This document shows positions 1-6,086 of a stretch of DNA of 26,433 nucleotides, piece by piece. Within the stretch, counting starts at the first letter, position 1. Each line of letters opens with the position of its first letter. Source of the stretch: a virus; the IMG/VR virus record IMGVR_UViG_3300043119_000268, positions 1 through 26,433 of that record; one strand, written 5' to 3'. The translations under genes and the position numbers were made by a program. A model generated the notes under the pieces. The model had not been told where the DNA came from. It made no database searches and saw nothing but the letters and a program-made list of their open reading frames with translations.

Positions 1-430
1 ACAAGTGGCGGTAACCCGTTTCTGTCCCTAGATCATTTTTAATAGGCAAGTACCCGCGCTTTGACGGGAATACCTTATTAAGCAGGTGGGCCAGAATAGC
101 GCGGTCGTGGCGCGGGTGTCTGGCATAAGATGTGACTTGGTAGGTAAGGTCCCAAGCCACTGGAACTTCGTAGGTGTACAGCTTCCCAGTTACCGGAGCA
201 ATAGTTCCCTGAGCGTCGTTGTCTACAATCAAGCCAGAGGCCTGACGGTAGCTAGCCCAGGTTGTATCAATTAGCTCAACGGTGATGTAAGGGTAAGACT
301 GCGCACGCTGTTCAATATCAGGGTTAGCAAACCAAACGCCAACCTCACGGTTGCTGTTCTTCTCGTCAGAAACGATTATTCCCTTAAGGCGGTTCTTTAG
401 GGCCTCATCTTCGCTAAATAGAAAACTCAA
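1..430 (-). CDS. Probable tail terminator or tail-completion protein, partial at left edge
   Basis: An open frame runs off the left edge; 143 codons are visible. The start is a TTG at 430-428 that overlaps the TGA of the upstream gene (TTGA), consistent with translational coupling. The visible C-terminal part reads as a globular alpha/beta protein with the stretch YEVPVAWDLTYQVTSYARHP, then a D-R-A-I-L segment and FPSKRGYLPI. A pattern of 'beta strand, Y-x-V-x-x-Y-A, D, helix, FP-x-x-G' is what I associate with small phage tail-terminator or tail-completion proteins. The position directly after a gp10-like gene fits, because neck and terminator genes usually follow each other. The role is inferred from pattern and order; the reading frame is secure. 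Confidence 0.55.
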   Translation of the reverse strand, partial: MSFLFSEDEALKNRLKGIIVSDEKNSNREVGVWFANPDIEQRAQSYPYITVELIDTTWASYRQASGLIVDNDAQGTIAPVTGKLYTYEVPVAWDLTYQVTSYARHPRHDRAILAHLLNKVFPSKRGYLPIKNDLGTETGYRHL

Positions 431-753
431 GGTAGCACCCCCGAGTCAAATAGATGATTAATCGACGACTCGGCAAAAACGTTCTGAAAGTCATCTGAGT
501 GTCGATCTACAAATAGACGAAGGACCGGCGTAGGCGGCTGGTCTTCGCTACCGTACTCTAGGTCTTCGATGTCTCGTGCCAGCTTCTCTGTGTAATCGAT
601 GTAAATATTTGACTGGTCAACTCGAACGCTCAGCGCATTGGCGTACAGCTTAGGCCACCCGGCAGAGATGGCGTCAGTTTGTAGCTCCCTAGTCAAAGCT
701 GACTGGAGCGTCTTAAGTGAGTTGGCTGCGGTATCTTTAAAGGTTGTCGCCAC
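427..753 (-). CDS. Probable neck / head-tail connector protein (HK97 gp10-like)
   Basis: A 108-aa protein. I chose the GTG at 753, which shares a base with the TAG of the upstream gene (TAGTG) and has GGTGG eight bases upstream. An in-frame GTG at 765 is possible but lacks a ribosome site. The protein has an N-terminal helix (SLKTLQSALTRELQTDAI), a central beta segment (NIYIDY), then LEYGSEDQPPTPVLR. The 'E-Y-G, P-P-x-P-x-L-R' arrangement resembles gp10-like minor neck proteins, which carry a vEfGt...PflR motif. The next gene looks like a tail terminator, which supports a neck role. Function is moderately supported; the gene itself is well supported by length and tight packing. Confidence 0.6.
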   Translation of the reverse strand: MATTFKDTAANSLKTLQSALTRELQTDAISAGWPKLYANALSVRVDQSNIYIDYTEKLARDIEDLEYGSEDQPPTPVLRLFVDRHSDDFQNVFAESSINHLFDSGVLP

Positions 754-920
754 TACTTGTACCACCGTACTGCTTTATTTACTAGAAACCCTATTGCTAG
801 ACCAGCCAGCAGATTCGCTGTGCCGTGGCCCTTAGTAGCGCTGTCAGCCATTCCGCGGATGAAATCCATCTCGGAAAATTGTGAGACCGTTCTGTGTTGG
901 TCTCTGTCAAGGCTAGACAT
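753..920 (-). CDS. Small single-membrane-span protein, 55 aa
   Basis: A 55-aa reading frame from ATG 920, with GGAG six bases upstream. An earlier in-frame ATG at 932 has no ribosome site. The N-terminal half is polar. The C-terminal half has one hydrophobic segment, NLLAGLAIGFLV, followed by NKAVRWYK, the pattern of a single membrane helix with a positive cytoplasmic end. It shares one base with the start of the next gene. It is the first gene after the terminator at 993-1020. I do not recognise a family; a small virion membrane-interacting or holin-like protein is possible but not shown. Confidence 0.55.
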   Translation of the reverse strand: MSSLDRDQHRTVSQFSEMDFIRGMADSATKGHGTANLLAGLAIGFLVNKAVRWYK

Positions 921-992
921 GAGTGTCTCCATTAAATAAGCAAAGTACAGCGCAAGTTTGGTTCAGCCCCCGCATAGGGCCACTTACAGGAT

Positions 993-1020
993 AAAAGAAA
1001 AGCCCTGCTTTCGCAGGGCT
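993..1020 (-). terminator. Intrinsic terminator after the lysine-rich gene cluster
   Basis: On the minus strand AGCCCTGC pairs with GCAGGGCT around a GAAA tetraloop, followed at once by TTTCTTTT. An eight-pair GC-rich stem, a GNRA loop and a U tract form a textbook terminator. It lies 14 bases past the stop of the 69-aa gene and closes the unit that begins near 3376. Confidence 0.85.
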
Positions 1021-1033
1021 AAACCTTATTTAA

Positions 1034-1243
1034 TTACTGCCGTCCGGCATGAAACTCAGAGTTCCGTTTAGTGTAGTTTCCTACGTACTCTGCAGACTTG
1101 ACATTGTTGTCCCAAGACATCTTTGGCCAGGCCTTAGTAGACTCGGTAGTCTTATCGCCCAGCTTGCCGTACGTATCGTTTTTACGACTAGCCTCGGCGT
1201 GGCGCTTGGCGGTAAGTCTGACTGCCTTTGGGGTGTTAGGCAT
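1034..1243 (-). CDS. Small lysine-rich protein, 69 aa
   Basis: A 69-aa basic protein beginning MPNTPKAVRLTAKRHAEASR, whose ATG shares a base with the preceding stop (TAATG). It is rich in Lys, Arg, Asn and Thr, with aromatic residues spaced through the second half (AWPKMSWDNN, AEYVGNY). It has no hydrophobic segment or Cys. It is the last gene of the lysine-rich run and is followed by a strong terminator. I do not recognise the family. Its composition suggests a DNA-binding or internal virion protein, but that is inference from charge alone. Confidence 0.6.
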   Translation of the reverse strand: MPNTPKAVRLTAKRHAEASRKNDTYGKLGDKTTESTKAWPKMSWDNNVKSAEYVGNYTKRNSEFHAGRQ

Positions 1244-1539
1244 TACTTGCGTCCAGGCTTCTTTTCCATCTTGTCCTCACGCTTTTCGCCGCGCTTGGTC
1301 TCCTTGGACTCGTGCTTCTTCTCGCCGGCCTTAATCTTGCCGATGATCTTAGCGTCGATCTTCTTATCCTCGGCCATGGTCTTAGGCTTGCCCTTGGCAG
1401 CGTGAGCCTTGTCCATCTTCTCGAACTTGGCCTTGTCCTCCTTGTCAGTTAGACCGGCTTTGCGGAGCATTGCTGCGTCCTTTGGCTTGTCTTTCTTCTC
1501 GGTGTACTTGCCTTTTTCGTATGCTGGCTTCTTATTCAT
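1243..1539 (-). CDS. Hypercharged Lys/Glu-rich helical protein, 98 aa
   Basis: A 98-aa protein beginning MNKKPAYEKGKYTEKKDKPK with a good ribosome site (AAGGA, six bases before ATG). Lys, Glu and Asp dominate, and only a short KIDAKIIGKI stretch is hydrophobic. The pattern predicts a soluble, largely helical or disordered polypeptide. The ATG is nine bases beyond the previous stop, and the stop is coupled to the next gene by TAATG. Similar short Lys-rich proteins are common in environmental tailed phages, but I cannot name a family. A role in DNA condensation or as an internal head protein is plausible and unproven. Confidence 0.6.
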   Translation of the reverse strand: MNKKPAYEKGKYTEKKDKPKDAAMLRKAGLTDKEDKAKFEKMDKAHAAKGKPKTMAEDKKIDAKIIGKIKAGEKKHESKETKRGEKREDKMEKKPGRK

Positions 1540-1548
1540 TTACTTTCC

Positions 1549-1848
1549 TTACGCTGGGATAACTAGTGAGAATAGAACAGAGACGTCATAACCAGAACCG
1601 GTACCGGCGGCTGAAACTGCGTATAGCGAGTCCCCACCGTTTAGCCAGATGTCCTGGTTTGTAAGCGTAGCGATCCTAAGACCGCGGTCTATTGTACCCG
1701 CTGCAGCTACTGAAGAGTCTCCGATAAATACCGAAGCGCCATTTGAGTTGCTAACAACTACGTGAGTCAGTGGGTTGCCCATAGGGACAGTCGCAATAAG
1801 TACTGGGGTGTTTGCAGCTAAAACAAAGCTGTTGTGTACAATGGCCAT
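1549..1848 (-). CDS. Small beta-sandwich virion protein, 99 aa
   Basis: A 99-aa protein of alternating hydrophobic beta strands (PVLIATVPMG, HVVVSNSNGASVFIGDSS, LRIATLTNQDIWL, YDVSVLFSLVIPA). Its layout of a short N-terminal tag, 'I-A-T-V', 'V-S-N', a turn and a final hydrophobic strand resembles the proteins at 7459-7788 and 21663-21992. I read all three as small beta-sandwich decoration or fibre-associated proteins. AAGGAG lies eight bases before the ATG, inside the C-terminal codons of the 17-aa microprotein upstream. A structural role is inferred. Confidence 0.6.
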   Translation of the reverse strand: MAIVHNSFVLAANTPVLIATVPMGNPLTHVVVSNSNGASVFIGDSSVAAAGTIDRGLRIATLTNQDIWLNGGDSLYAVSAAGTGSGYDVSVLFSLVIPA

Positions 1849-1901
1849 TAGTTAGGCTCCTTCTTTCCGCAACCGCAGTTGCCGCACTTGCAGTCTTTCA
1901 T
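1848..1901 (-). CDS. 17-aa cysteine-rich microprotein, metallothionein-like
   Basis: A complete reading frame encodes MKDCKCGNCGCGKKEPN, with four Cys in a C-x-C-x-x-C-x-C arrangement. Both ends are TAATG junctions: the ATG shares a base with the stop of the 74-aa gene, and its own TAA shares a base with the ATG of the 99-aa gene. This exact fit, identical to the junctions of its larger neighbours, is the main argument that it is translated. The Cys spacing resembles metallothionein-like metal-thiolate motifs. Its codons for KKEP also supply the AAGGAG of the next gene. It is too short for standard gene finders. It could instead be a coupling spacer with an accidental frame. Confidence 0.5.
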   Translation of the reverse strand: MKDCKCGNCGCGKKEPN

Positions 1902-2125
1902 TACTTACTTCTTTTCTTCGCAGTGGCGGCTGCCTTGTTGCGCGTCTTTGGTGATGCCATAGCGAGGATCTCGCCTGGAGCTTTAATTGTACCACCCTTG
2001 GCTACAGAACCTTTAGACAAAGCCTCTCGGGCTTTGCGGTCTACTGGGTTGTTTGGAGCATACTTTGGCTCAGCGTTTGACTTCTTATTGATTGAGCTCT
2101 TGGAGCCCTTTGGTGCTAGACCCAT
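1901..2125 (-). CDS. Small lysine-rich protein, 74 aa
   Basis: A 74-aa protein beginning MGLAPKGSKSSINKKSNAEP and ending KAAATAKKRSK. It is strongly basic with many Lys, Ser, Ala and Pro, and looks largely disordered except for a short VAKGGTIKAPGEILAMAS segment. It is joined by TAATG on both sides. It belongs to the run of basic proteins between the probable stopper and the neck genes. No family is recognised. Basic charge suggests a nucleic-acid or internal virion role. Confidence 0.6.
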   Translation of the reverse strand: MGLAPKGSKSSINKKSNAEPKYAPNNPVDRKAREALSKGSVAKGGTIKAPGEILAMASPKTRNKAAATAKKRSK

Positions 2126-2442
2126 TACTTGGTGCCTTTCTTCTTGTTTTCGAGACGCTTAGACATGGCAGCTGCCTTCTTCTTAGCGTCAGCTTTGGAT
2201 GATGCTCCCCACGCCTGTAGCGATAGCAGTAGGCGGGTGGGGTCTCCGTTTGGCTTACGTTCTGGGCCGGGGTTACCGCCCATTCGAGCTAGGAACGAAG
2301 CGCGGCGAGGGTTGTCGCCGGACTTTACTGGGGCTTTTAGGTCAGAGCCAGGGTTAGCCTTTTCATAAGACTTACGGCCCTTTTCGTTCAGGCCGCCTTT
2401 CTTAGCTTTGCCTTCTTTTTTCTGCCAAGCTTCACTTGCCAT
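2125..2442 (-). CDS. DUF6321-like basic protein, 105 aa
   Basis: I place the start at ATG 2442 (MASEAWQKKEGK), with AAGG seven bases upstream; an upstream in-frame start at 2502 would lie deep inside the preceding gene. The sequence has the order AWQKKEGKAKKGGLNEKGR, LKAPVKSGDNPRRASFLARM, a PGPE turn, then RLLLSLQAWGASSKADAKKK. As I remember it, this matches the small phage family called DUF6321, found in many environmental phages and of unknown function. The family is basic and may act on DNA or in the virion. It overlaps the upstream gene by 11 bases and is coupled to the next by TAATG. Confidence 0.7.
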   Translation of the reverse strand: MASEAWQKKEGKAKKGGLNEKGRKSYEKANPGSDLKAPVKSGDNPRRASFLARMGGNPGPERKPNGDPTRLLLSLQAWGASSKADAKKKAAAMSKRLENKKKGTK

Positions 2443-2668
2443 TTCGTTTACCTTTTCCAATCTCTGGGTGCTTCTTGTGGTAGTCCTTGGTATCCTTGAC
2501 ACCCTGCTTAACGGTCTTAGCTCCCGATAGCTTGGTGAGGTTCATACGTTCTTTTTTACCAGTCTTGCTGCTCTGCTCAACAATAATGTCGCCTTTATTT
2601 CCAGCACCCTTGTCGACCTTCTTTTGGGTGACTTTGTGGTTTAAACCCCCGGCGGTTACTTTAGCCAT
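2432..2668 (-). CDS. Small lysine-rich protein, 78 aa
   Basis: A 78-aa basic protein beginning MAKVTAGGLNHKVTQKKVDK and ending HPEIGKGKRNGK. A short beta-like stretch (GDIIVEQSS) is followed by a Lys-rich helix (LSGAKTVKQGVKDTKDYHKK). It starts by TAATG coupling with the 55-aa gene and its 3' end overlaps the DUF6321-like gene by 11 bases. No family is recognised. Basic charge and position suggest the same kind of role as its neighbours. Confidence 0.6.
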   Translation of the reverse strand: MAKVTAGGLNHKVTQKKVDKGAGNKGDIIVEQSSKTGKKERMNLTKLSGAKTVKQGVKDTKDYHKKHPEIGKGKRNGK

Positions 2669-2835
2669 TACTTGCCCTTTTTCTTTTTAGCCGCATTCAT
2701 GTTGTCTACGAGGTTAGGGTAAGGCCTACCAGCGGCCTTAGCCTTGGCTTTCGCAGAGGACTTCTGGCTTTTGCTAAGCGGCTTATCTTTTTTAGTAGGG
2801 TCTGGTTTTTCCCAAACAGGTTTCTTGTCAGCCAT
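2668..2835 (-). CDS. Small lysine-rich protein, 55 aa
   Basis: I place the start at ATG 2835 (MADKKPVWEKPDP), which has AGGAG four bases upstream. A longer frame reaching 2874 would overlap the preceding gene and lacks a ribosome site. The 55-aa product is Lys/Ala/Ser-rich (SKSQKSSAKAKAKAAG), has one conserved-looking patch (RPYPNLVDNMNAA) and ends KKKKGK. The lysine-block C-terminus is shared in kind with several neighbours. It is the first of the basic run and follows the probable stopper gene by eight bases. Function unknown; DNA binding is a guess from composition. Confidence 0.6.
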   Translation of the reverse strand: MADKKPVWEKPDPTKKDKPLSKSQKSSAKAKAKAAGRPYPNLVDNMNAAKKKKGK

Positions 2836-2842
2836 TTTTCTC

Positions 2843-3376
2843 CTATGATTGTGCGTAACTGAGGAACTGTACATCGTTTACCAGCTCATCCGGAGCTAGC
2901 TGCATCAGGTCAATAACAATTAGGGTGTGGCGATTAGCCACTAGACCGGCTGGCTGTGTCTTGATAGGGCGGTAAACCTGACCCTTCCACACGACGCGGT
3001 ACTTGTTTGCAAGGTCGATAGACGGCTTAATCTTAGAGCGATCAGAGAATAGCTCTGAGCTGATATCGTACATGTCATCGATGTTGACAGTAAGGTGAAG
3101 GGTGTCTGTGTTGTAGAAACCACGGGTGTTTAGAGGGCTAGATCCCTCAGTAACTGAGGAACGAATAACACGTAGAGTGCTAGGCCCTGTCCATACTCGG
3201 CCGGTTCCGATAGGCTCTACATCGTACACCGCGTCTACAAGGCTGCTGACTGAGTTAAATTTCCACCATTCAGCTGAGTTACCTGCGGGATTGGCTAAAT
3301 CCTCAGTGATGCCTTCACTGATACGATCGGACTCAAAGTCCGCGTCAAATCTACCGCCAGGTGTATGTGCTCTCAT
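2843..3376 (-). CDS. Probable head-tail stopper / head-closure protein, 177 aa
   Basis: A 177-aa protein, first gene after the terminator-promoter pair at 3391-3465. The C-terminal half is beta-rich (YRVVWKGQVYRPIKTQPAG, then RHTLIVIDLMQLAPDEL). The order 'V-W-K-G-x-x-Y, G, R-H-x-L-I-V' is typical of the small barrel of head-closure proteins (SPP1 gp16 / HK97 gp9 type). The N-terminal part is polar with an E-W-W-K segment. The putative neck and tail-terminator genes follow it a little over 2 kb downstream, which fits. AGGTAATC immediately precedes the ATG and may be the very 5' end of the transcript. Function is inferred; the gene is secure. Confidence 0.6.
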   Translation of the reverse strand: MRAHTPGGRFDADFESDRISEGITEDLANPAGNSAEWWKFNSVSSLVDAVYDVEPIGTGRVWTGPSTLRVIRSSVTEGSSPLNTRGFYNTDTLHLTVNIDDMYDISSELFSDRSKIKPSIDLANKYRVVWKGQVYRPIKTQPAGLVANRHTLIVIDLMQLAPDELVNDVQFLSYAQS

Positions 3377-3390
3377 GATTACCTTTTTTT

Positions 3391-3420
3391 AGTATACTGG
3401 TATTTTGTCAGCTTTGTCGG
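3391..3420 (-). promoter_or_regulatory. Leftward promoter for the neck and lysine-rich unit
   Basis: Minus strand: CCGACA (4 of 6 matches to TTGACA), an 18-base spacer, then TATACT at 3396-3391. Predicted transcription start is near 3384, only about eight bases before the ATG at 3376, so the mRNA would begin almost at its ribosome site. It lies just downstream of the terminator at 3431-3465, so it restarts transcription. The -35 box sits in one copy of the direct repeat TTGTCGGGTA (3414-3423; second copy 3474-3483). Confidence 0.6.
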
Positions 3421-3430
3421 GTAATTAATA

Positions 3431-3465
3431 AGTAAAGCCCCAGTCACCTCTGCTGGGGCTTTACT
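3431..3465 (-). terminator. Intrinsic terminator at the end of the fibre and glycosyltransferase unit
   Basis: AGTAAAGCCCCAG pairs perfectly with CTGGGGCTTTACT around a nine-base loop. On the minus strand the stem runs into TTATTAATT, a moderate U tract. It lies 28 bases after the glycosyltransferase stop. A/T-rich stem ends make it workable on both strands. Confidence 0.75.
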
Positions 3466-3492
3466 CTAGTACCTTGTCGGGTATTTTTGTTC

Positions 3493-4248
3493 CTACCTGC
3501 TACCAGGTAAGTCTTTATTTAACTGACTTAGGTCAAGACGCTTATTATTAGTCTGAAAAGTGGAAGCGCTCCCATCAAGTCTGATGCCGCTATAAATATT
3601 TGGTTTTAGTGTATAAGAAATGATCTTTTCAGTCTGCTTAGACCAGAACCAATCTAAGGGTAGATCGATACCTTCTTTAACTATATCTAGCAGCTTCTGG
3701 GCCGATCTCCTATTAATCACATAGCATAAGTTTGACCACTCCTGGTATACCCTACAAACATTCGGCGCTCCGACATCTAATTTTTTTGAGTACCACCCTG
3801 CGTCTTGATCGTGCACAAAGTGATGGTACATATCCCAGTCATCTGGCAACTCTGCCATGTAAGAAACTAACGTCGGCATAAAGTCCGGGTTAAAGATAGC
3901 ATCATCTTCCATCAAAATCAGGTAGTCAGAGTCTGTATCTAGAAAAGCCTTCCAGGCCAGGAAGTTGCTAGCCCATATCCCAACCTCCCCTAGCTTCCAC
4001 CCCTTAAGCGTAGGCAGCGTCCGTAATAATAAGTTTCTAGTAAGGTCTTTCGGGTTATATCCAGAGAAATCTAACGCAAAATCTAAGTTAGACTTACAAA
4101 AATCATTAATGCCTACAACTGATTCAAAATCAACTGTAGGTGAGTTTATAAGCTCAGCAAACTCCAGCATATATTCGTGCATAGCCTGAACATTCGCGTC
4201 TCTGTAGTCATCTTTTGATAGATGAAACATATTGTAAGAGTACTTCAT
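3493..4248 (-). CDS. Glycosyltransferase, family 25-like
   Basis: A 251-aa protein. Residues 86-117 read KLGEVGIWASNFLAWKAF, then a hydrophobic strand and MEDDAIF, with the E-D-D at 114-116. This is the order in family 25 (LgtB/LpsA type) transferases: 'G-E-x-x-x-x-x-S-x-x-x-W' followed by a hydrophobic strand ending in E-D-D, the metal and sugar-nucleotide binding motif. A later DLPLDWFW near 195-202 fits the conserved second acidic motif. The expected product is a glycosidic bond from a nucleotide sugar. Its place at the end of a fibre cassette suggests it glycosylates a virion protein; modifying host surface glycans is the alternative. Start coupled by TAATG. Confidence 0.8.
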   Translation of the reverse strand: MKYSYNMFHLSKDDYRDANVQAMHEYMLEFAELINSPTVDFESVVGINDFCKSNLDFALDFSGYNPKDLTRNLLLRTLPTLKGWKLGEVGIWASNFLAWKAFLDTDSDYLILMEDDAIFNPDFMPTLVSYMAELPDDWDMYHHFVHDQDAGWYSKKLDVGAPNVCRVYQEWSNLCYVINRRSAQKLLDIVKEGIDLPLDWFWSKQTEKIISYTLKPNIYSGIRLDGSASTFQTNNKRLDLSQLNKDLPGSR

Positions 4249-4574
4249 TATATGTACTCGACGCCTACCCCGATGAACTGGTACGTTAGCTCTTCATTAG
4301 GAAATCTTGGGTACCCGCTGGGCATGAGAAAGACCTGTGGGTCACGTGACTTAAGGAGATTCATAAGTCGCTTTATGCTAACCTCTGCTACCTTCCACTT
4401 TGGATCAAGCGAAGGCAAGTCAACCTCATCAGAAATTATGCAGACAATAGCTTGCTCAGGAGTATTGTGTATCGCATCGACAAACCCGCCGGCTGCTCTG
4501 ATTATGTCAAAAATCTCTACCGGCGCTTCTTTTTGCCCCGGCTCGTAATAAGGAGTCCATTCCATATATCTCAC
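4248..4574 (-). CDS. Unknown protein of the fibre cassette, 108 aa
   Basis: A 108-aa protein starting at GTG 4574, which overlaps the stop of the previous gene (GTGA) and has an AGAGGTG ribosome site eight bases upstream. The sequence alternates helix and strand (EIFDIIRAAGGFVDAI, AIVCIISDEVDL, KVAEVSIKRLMNLLK), which suggests a compact alpha/beta fold. An SGYPRFPNEEL stretch near the end is unusual. No family is recognised. It is coupled by TAATG to the glycosyltransferase, so a partner or chaperone role is possible. Confidence 0.6.
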   Translation of the reverse strand: MRYMEWTPYYEPGQKEAPVEIFDIIRAAGGFVDAIHNTPEQAIVCIISDEVDLPSLDPKWKVAEVSIKRLMNLLKSRDPQVFLMPSGYPRFPNEELTYQFIGVGVEYI

Positions 4575-5119
4575 TGGTCTGTCACCTCTGGCGCTTGAGC
4601 TGGGTCTTCCTCTATGAACTTAACCCCAATTTGACGTAGAGCATCCAGAGACGCCCAGCCGACGTGGCCTCCACTGCCCATGGCCTCTAAGTGGGCCTGG
4701 CGGTTTAAGCGCGTGTGCCAGTACACAGGCTGGTCTGCCTCTATGTCCTCATAGGTGTACTTAGTCTCAAAGGACTCCCAGATAGCTACGATGTCTTGGA
4801 TCTCACGGCGCATTCCGAGTAGCGATAGCTTTTGCTGGTCTAGCTGTATGCGGTGGATTTCAGCATCAATAGCATCTATTTCATCGCCGGTTTTTAACAG
4901 TCTTTTTATCTGGATCTCGGATTTCTTTATCTCAAGCTCTGTAATCCTTATGTTTGTAACTAAAACTGAGAACTCTAACAAGGTCTGCTTATATTGCTGA
5001 ACTTCGGTGTCATGTTGGCCGACTACAAAGTTTTGTAACTGAAATTGACTCCTAGGCTTTTGAATTTCTACTAGGGCCTTAAAGATAGGGTGCGTTTCAT
5101 CAATTACTTTTAGTTCCAT
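4571..5119 (-). CDS. Coiled-coil protein of the fibre cassette, 182 aa
   Basis: A 182-aa protein with AAGGAG five bases before ATG 5119. A long helical segment at about 38-115, rich in Glu, Lys, Ile and Leu with heptad-like spacing (ITELEIKKSEIQIKRLL, IDAEIHRIQLDQQKL), predicts a coiled coil. The C-terminal 60 residues look globular (QPVYWHTRLNRQAHLEA, GWASLDALRQIGVKFIEEDP). No family is recognised. Small coiled-coil proteins next to fibres are often assembly chaperones, so that is a reasonable but unproven guess. Confidence 0.65.
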   Translation of the reverse strand: MELKVIDETHPIFKALVEIQKPRSQFQLQNFVVGQHDTEVQQYKQTLLEFSVLVTNIRITELEIKKSEIQIKRLLKTGDEIDAIDAEIHRIQLDQQKLSLLGMRREIQDIVAIWESFETKYTYEDIEADQPVYWHTRLNRQAHLEAMGSGGHVGWASLDALRQIGVKFIEEDPAQAPEVTDQ

Positions 5120-5128
5120 TTTTGCTCC

Positions 5129-6082
5129 TTAGTAGGTGTTCCAGGTATTTACGCCAGTTCTGTTAACAGTAGCGGTCGCTACGTTAGATACCGTTTCGTT
5201 AGAGTAAGTTAACTTACTTACCGTAGTTAAGACAGGCGCTGCCGAACCTCCAGTGCTTCTACCGCTGGCGTAGTAAGCAGACACTCCGGCTTGCACCCCC
5301 ACTCTGGCGGGGGCTCGGGCCGCTGATAATGTTGCCGATAAAGTAGAGTAGCTGGTATCACTGGCAAAAGATATCTTAAGTATATTAGTTGGAAATGTCT
5401 GATAGGGCATTGAGTTACCGCCAGCAAGATATGCTCCAGTAGAGCCGTTTTCAGCTCCTGATGTGTTTGCCCTGGAGGTGGCTGTGGCATCTGCCCACAC
5501 ACTGCTCGCTGTGCTACTAGAAGTGTTAAATTTAACTAACCCCCCGTAGTAATATGGGCCGGCTGGGGTACCTCCCCCAAAGTAAATTGAAGGGCTATTG
5601 CTAAAGGTGTAGTTTCCAAAAGGGCCTATATTACTAAAACTTTGTAGGGCAGTAGATGTCGTAATAGTATCGGTTGAAAAATTCCAAGCGTTTACTATAG
5701 CACCGGACATGGCGGTCGTTGGGTTAGTGACATAGTAAGCGGCAGCGGGGGTAAACCCGCCCCTATAAGTACCTGCTAGCTGGGACGGAGTACCTAAAGT
5801 AGAAATAGTTTCCGTACCTAGGTTAAATTTATTTATAGCAGAGCCGCCTAGAAGGGCATAGCCATTTATGTTGGAACTAAACGCTGTGCTGAGGGTGAAC
5901 GCAGAGAACGTTAAGGTAGCGGATAACGTAGAAAAAGTCTCTGTGTTAAACGGCATCTTATTTATTGCCGTTGAGCTTCCTTCACCTGGGGTAAACATCG
6001 AAGGATTAAGGGGTAAGTACCCCAAGTTTCCTACGAGCATGGAGCGGTAATCCCATTTTTCCTTAATTCCGCTTCTAGTCAT
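5129..6082 (-). CDS. Kelch-like beta-propeller virion protein
   Basis: A roughly 317-aa protein starting at ATG 6082, four bases past the previous stop. In-frame starts at 6103 (ATG, GAGGAG too close) and 6124 (TTG, no ribosome site) are possible. At least six degenerate repeats follow the pattern 'I/V-x-K-x-x-F-x-T-x-T-x-S-T-L': INKMPFNTETFSTL, INKFNLGTETISTL, VNAWNFSTDTITTS, LVKFNTSSSTASSV, ILKISFASDTSYSTL, VSKLTYSNETVSNV. Each is followed by a Gly/Tyr-rich turn (YALLGG, YYYGG, AYLAGG, AYYASG). Spacing of about 45-60 residues matches kelch-type propeller blades. Such propellers occur in phage fibres and would bind a surface ligand. Confidence 0.7.
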   Translation of the reverse strand: MTRSGIKEKWDYRSMLVGNLGYLPLNPSMFTPGEGSSTAINKMPFNTETFSTLSATLTFSAFTLSTAFSSNINGYALLGGSAINKFNLGTETISTLGTPSQLAGTYRGGFTPAAAYYVTNPTTAMSGAIVNAWNFSTDTITTSTALQSFSNIGPFGNYTFSNSPSIYFGGGTPAGPYYYGGLVKFNTSSSTASSVWADATATSRANTSGAENGSTGAYLAGGNSMPYQTFPTNILKISFASDTSYSTLSATLSAARAPARVGVQAGVSAYYASGRSTGGSAAPVLTTVSKLTYSNETVSNVATATVNRTGVNTWNTY

Positions 6083-6086
6083 AGAT

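Noticed and set aside
86-274. Plus-strand 62-codon frame at the left edge
   Set aside because: It overlaps the partial minus-strand gene, which has a proper start junction and sensible composition; no ribosome site on the plus strand.
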